Assembly: GCA_030691725.1 (NCBI GenBank) | Contig: JAUYDQ010000034.1 | Location: 1-14,136, forward strand | DNA length: 14,136 bases | From: Candidatus Omnitrophota bacterium | GTDB taxonomy: Bacteria; Omnitrophota; Gorgyraeia; Gygaellales; Profunditerraquicolaceae | Direction: 5' to 3' | Part shown: positions 14,006-14,136 of the stretch, piece after piece | Numbering within the stretch: the stretch's first letter is position 1 | Layout: the number at the start of each line of letters is the position of its first letter | Position numbers and translations under genes: made by a program | Notes under the pieces: generated by a model | What the model saw: only the letters and a program-made list of their open reading frames with translations | Database searches by the model: none | Told to the model about the DNA's origin: nothing

Positions 14006-14136
14006 AAACTAAAAGTAAGGCCCCGAGAGCTACGATATTTCTAACGTGGCCTAAGCGCAAGGTATTAATTACGGCTTTTGGCGTAATTATTTTCTTTTCA
14101 ATCTTCTTGGTGAATTTTATCCAGGGAAAGTATGTT
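13990..14136 (+). CDS. Membrane-anchored protein, N-terminal part (3' end outside window)
   Basis: A frame opens at this ATG behind a good AGGAGGT ribosome binding site and remains open to the window edge, giving 49 residues. Residues 1-24 are polar and basic (several Lys and Arg, ending in Pro-Lys-Arg-Lys). They are followed by a strongly hydrophobic stretch at about 25-43 and then Gln-Gly-Lys, the pattern of a single N-terminal signal anchor. The basic side would stay in the cytoplasm and the rest would lie in the periplasm. The start overlaps the end of the GT4 gene by 16 bases, so it is probably part of the same operon. There is too little sequence to assign a family. Confidence 0.6.
   Translation, partial: MPIPLETKSKAPRATIFLTWPKRKVLITAFGVIIFFSIFLVNFIQGKYV

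Overview
The window is A+T-rich bacterial DNA with every supported gene on the + strand. The genes are so tightly packed that most overlap or lie within about 25 bases of each other. The gene content (Kdo transferase, lipid A kinase, lipid A-type acyltransferase, heptosyltransferase-type and family 4 glycosyltransferases, a probable outer membrane barrel) indicates a diderm, lipopolysaccharide-making bacterium. The protein style, the fused enzymes and the heptanucleotide repeats remind me of Candidatus Omnitrophota genomes from environmental samples. That placement is an impression, not a demonstrated assignment.

Layout. Bases 1-4236 form a housekeeping block: the 3' end of a probable shikimate kinase gene, dprA (DNA processing), topA (DNA topoisomerase I) and a XerC/XerD-type tyrosine recombinase, linked by overlaps or a 1-base gap. 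Bases 4279-8841 hold waaA, a secreted probable beta-barrel protein, a receiver-GGDEF protein with degenerate signature residues, a half-size GDT1-family membrane protein and lpxK. Bases 8795-14005 carry two double-domain proteins and one single-domain enzyme: an LpxL-type acyltransferase fused to an ELM1-like domain, a GT4 glycosyltransferase fused to a GT9 (heptosyltransferase-like) domain, and a further GT4 enzyme related to the first. The window ends inside a gene for a membrane-anchored protein.

How the genes work together. lpxK, the LpxL-like protein and waaA cover late steps of lipid A-Kdo synthesis: 4'-phosphorylation, secondary acylation and Kdo transfer. The GT4 and GT9 domains are suited to building the core or an outer saccharide. 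The ELM1-like domain is attached to the acyltransferase and probably acts in the same envelope pathway, though its reaction is not known from sequence.

The most unusual structure is a set of six short tandem repeats that all have a 7-base period but mostly different unit sequences. Two lie between genes (4240-4274 and 12836-12899, the latter an inverted pair) and share the unit agcgtat. Four lie inside the coding regions of waaA, lpxK (twice) and the last GT4 gene, where they are read in frame as 7-residue periodic peptides in apparent linker loops. Because 7 is not a multiple of 3, a change of one or two copies would shift the reading frame. This makes them candidates for length-variable elements acting on surface-polysaccharide genes, or products of an unrecognised repeat-generating process.
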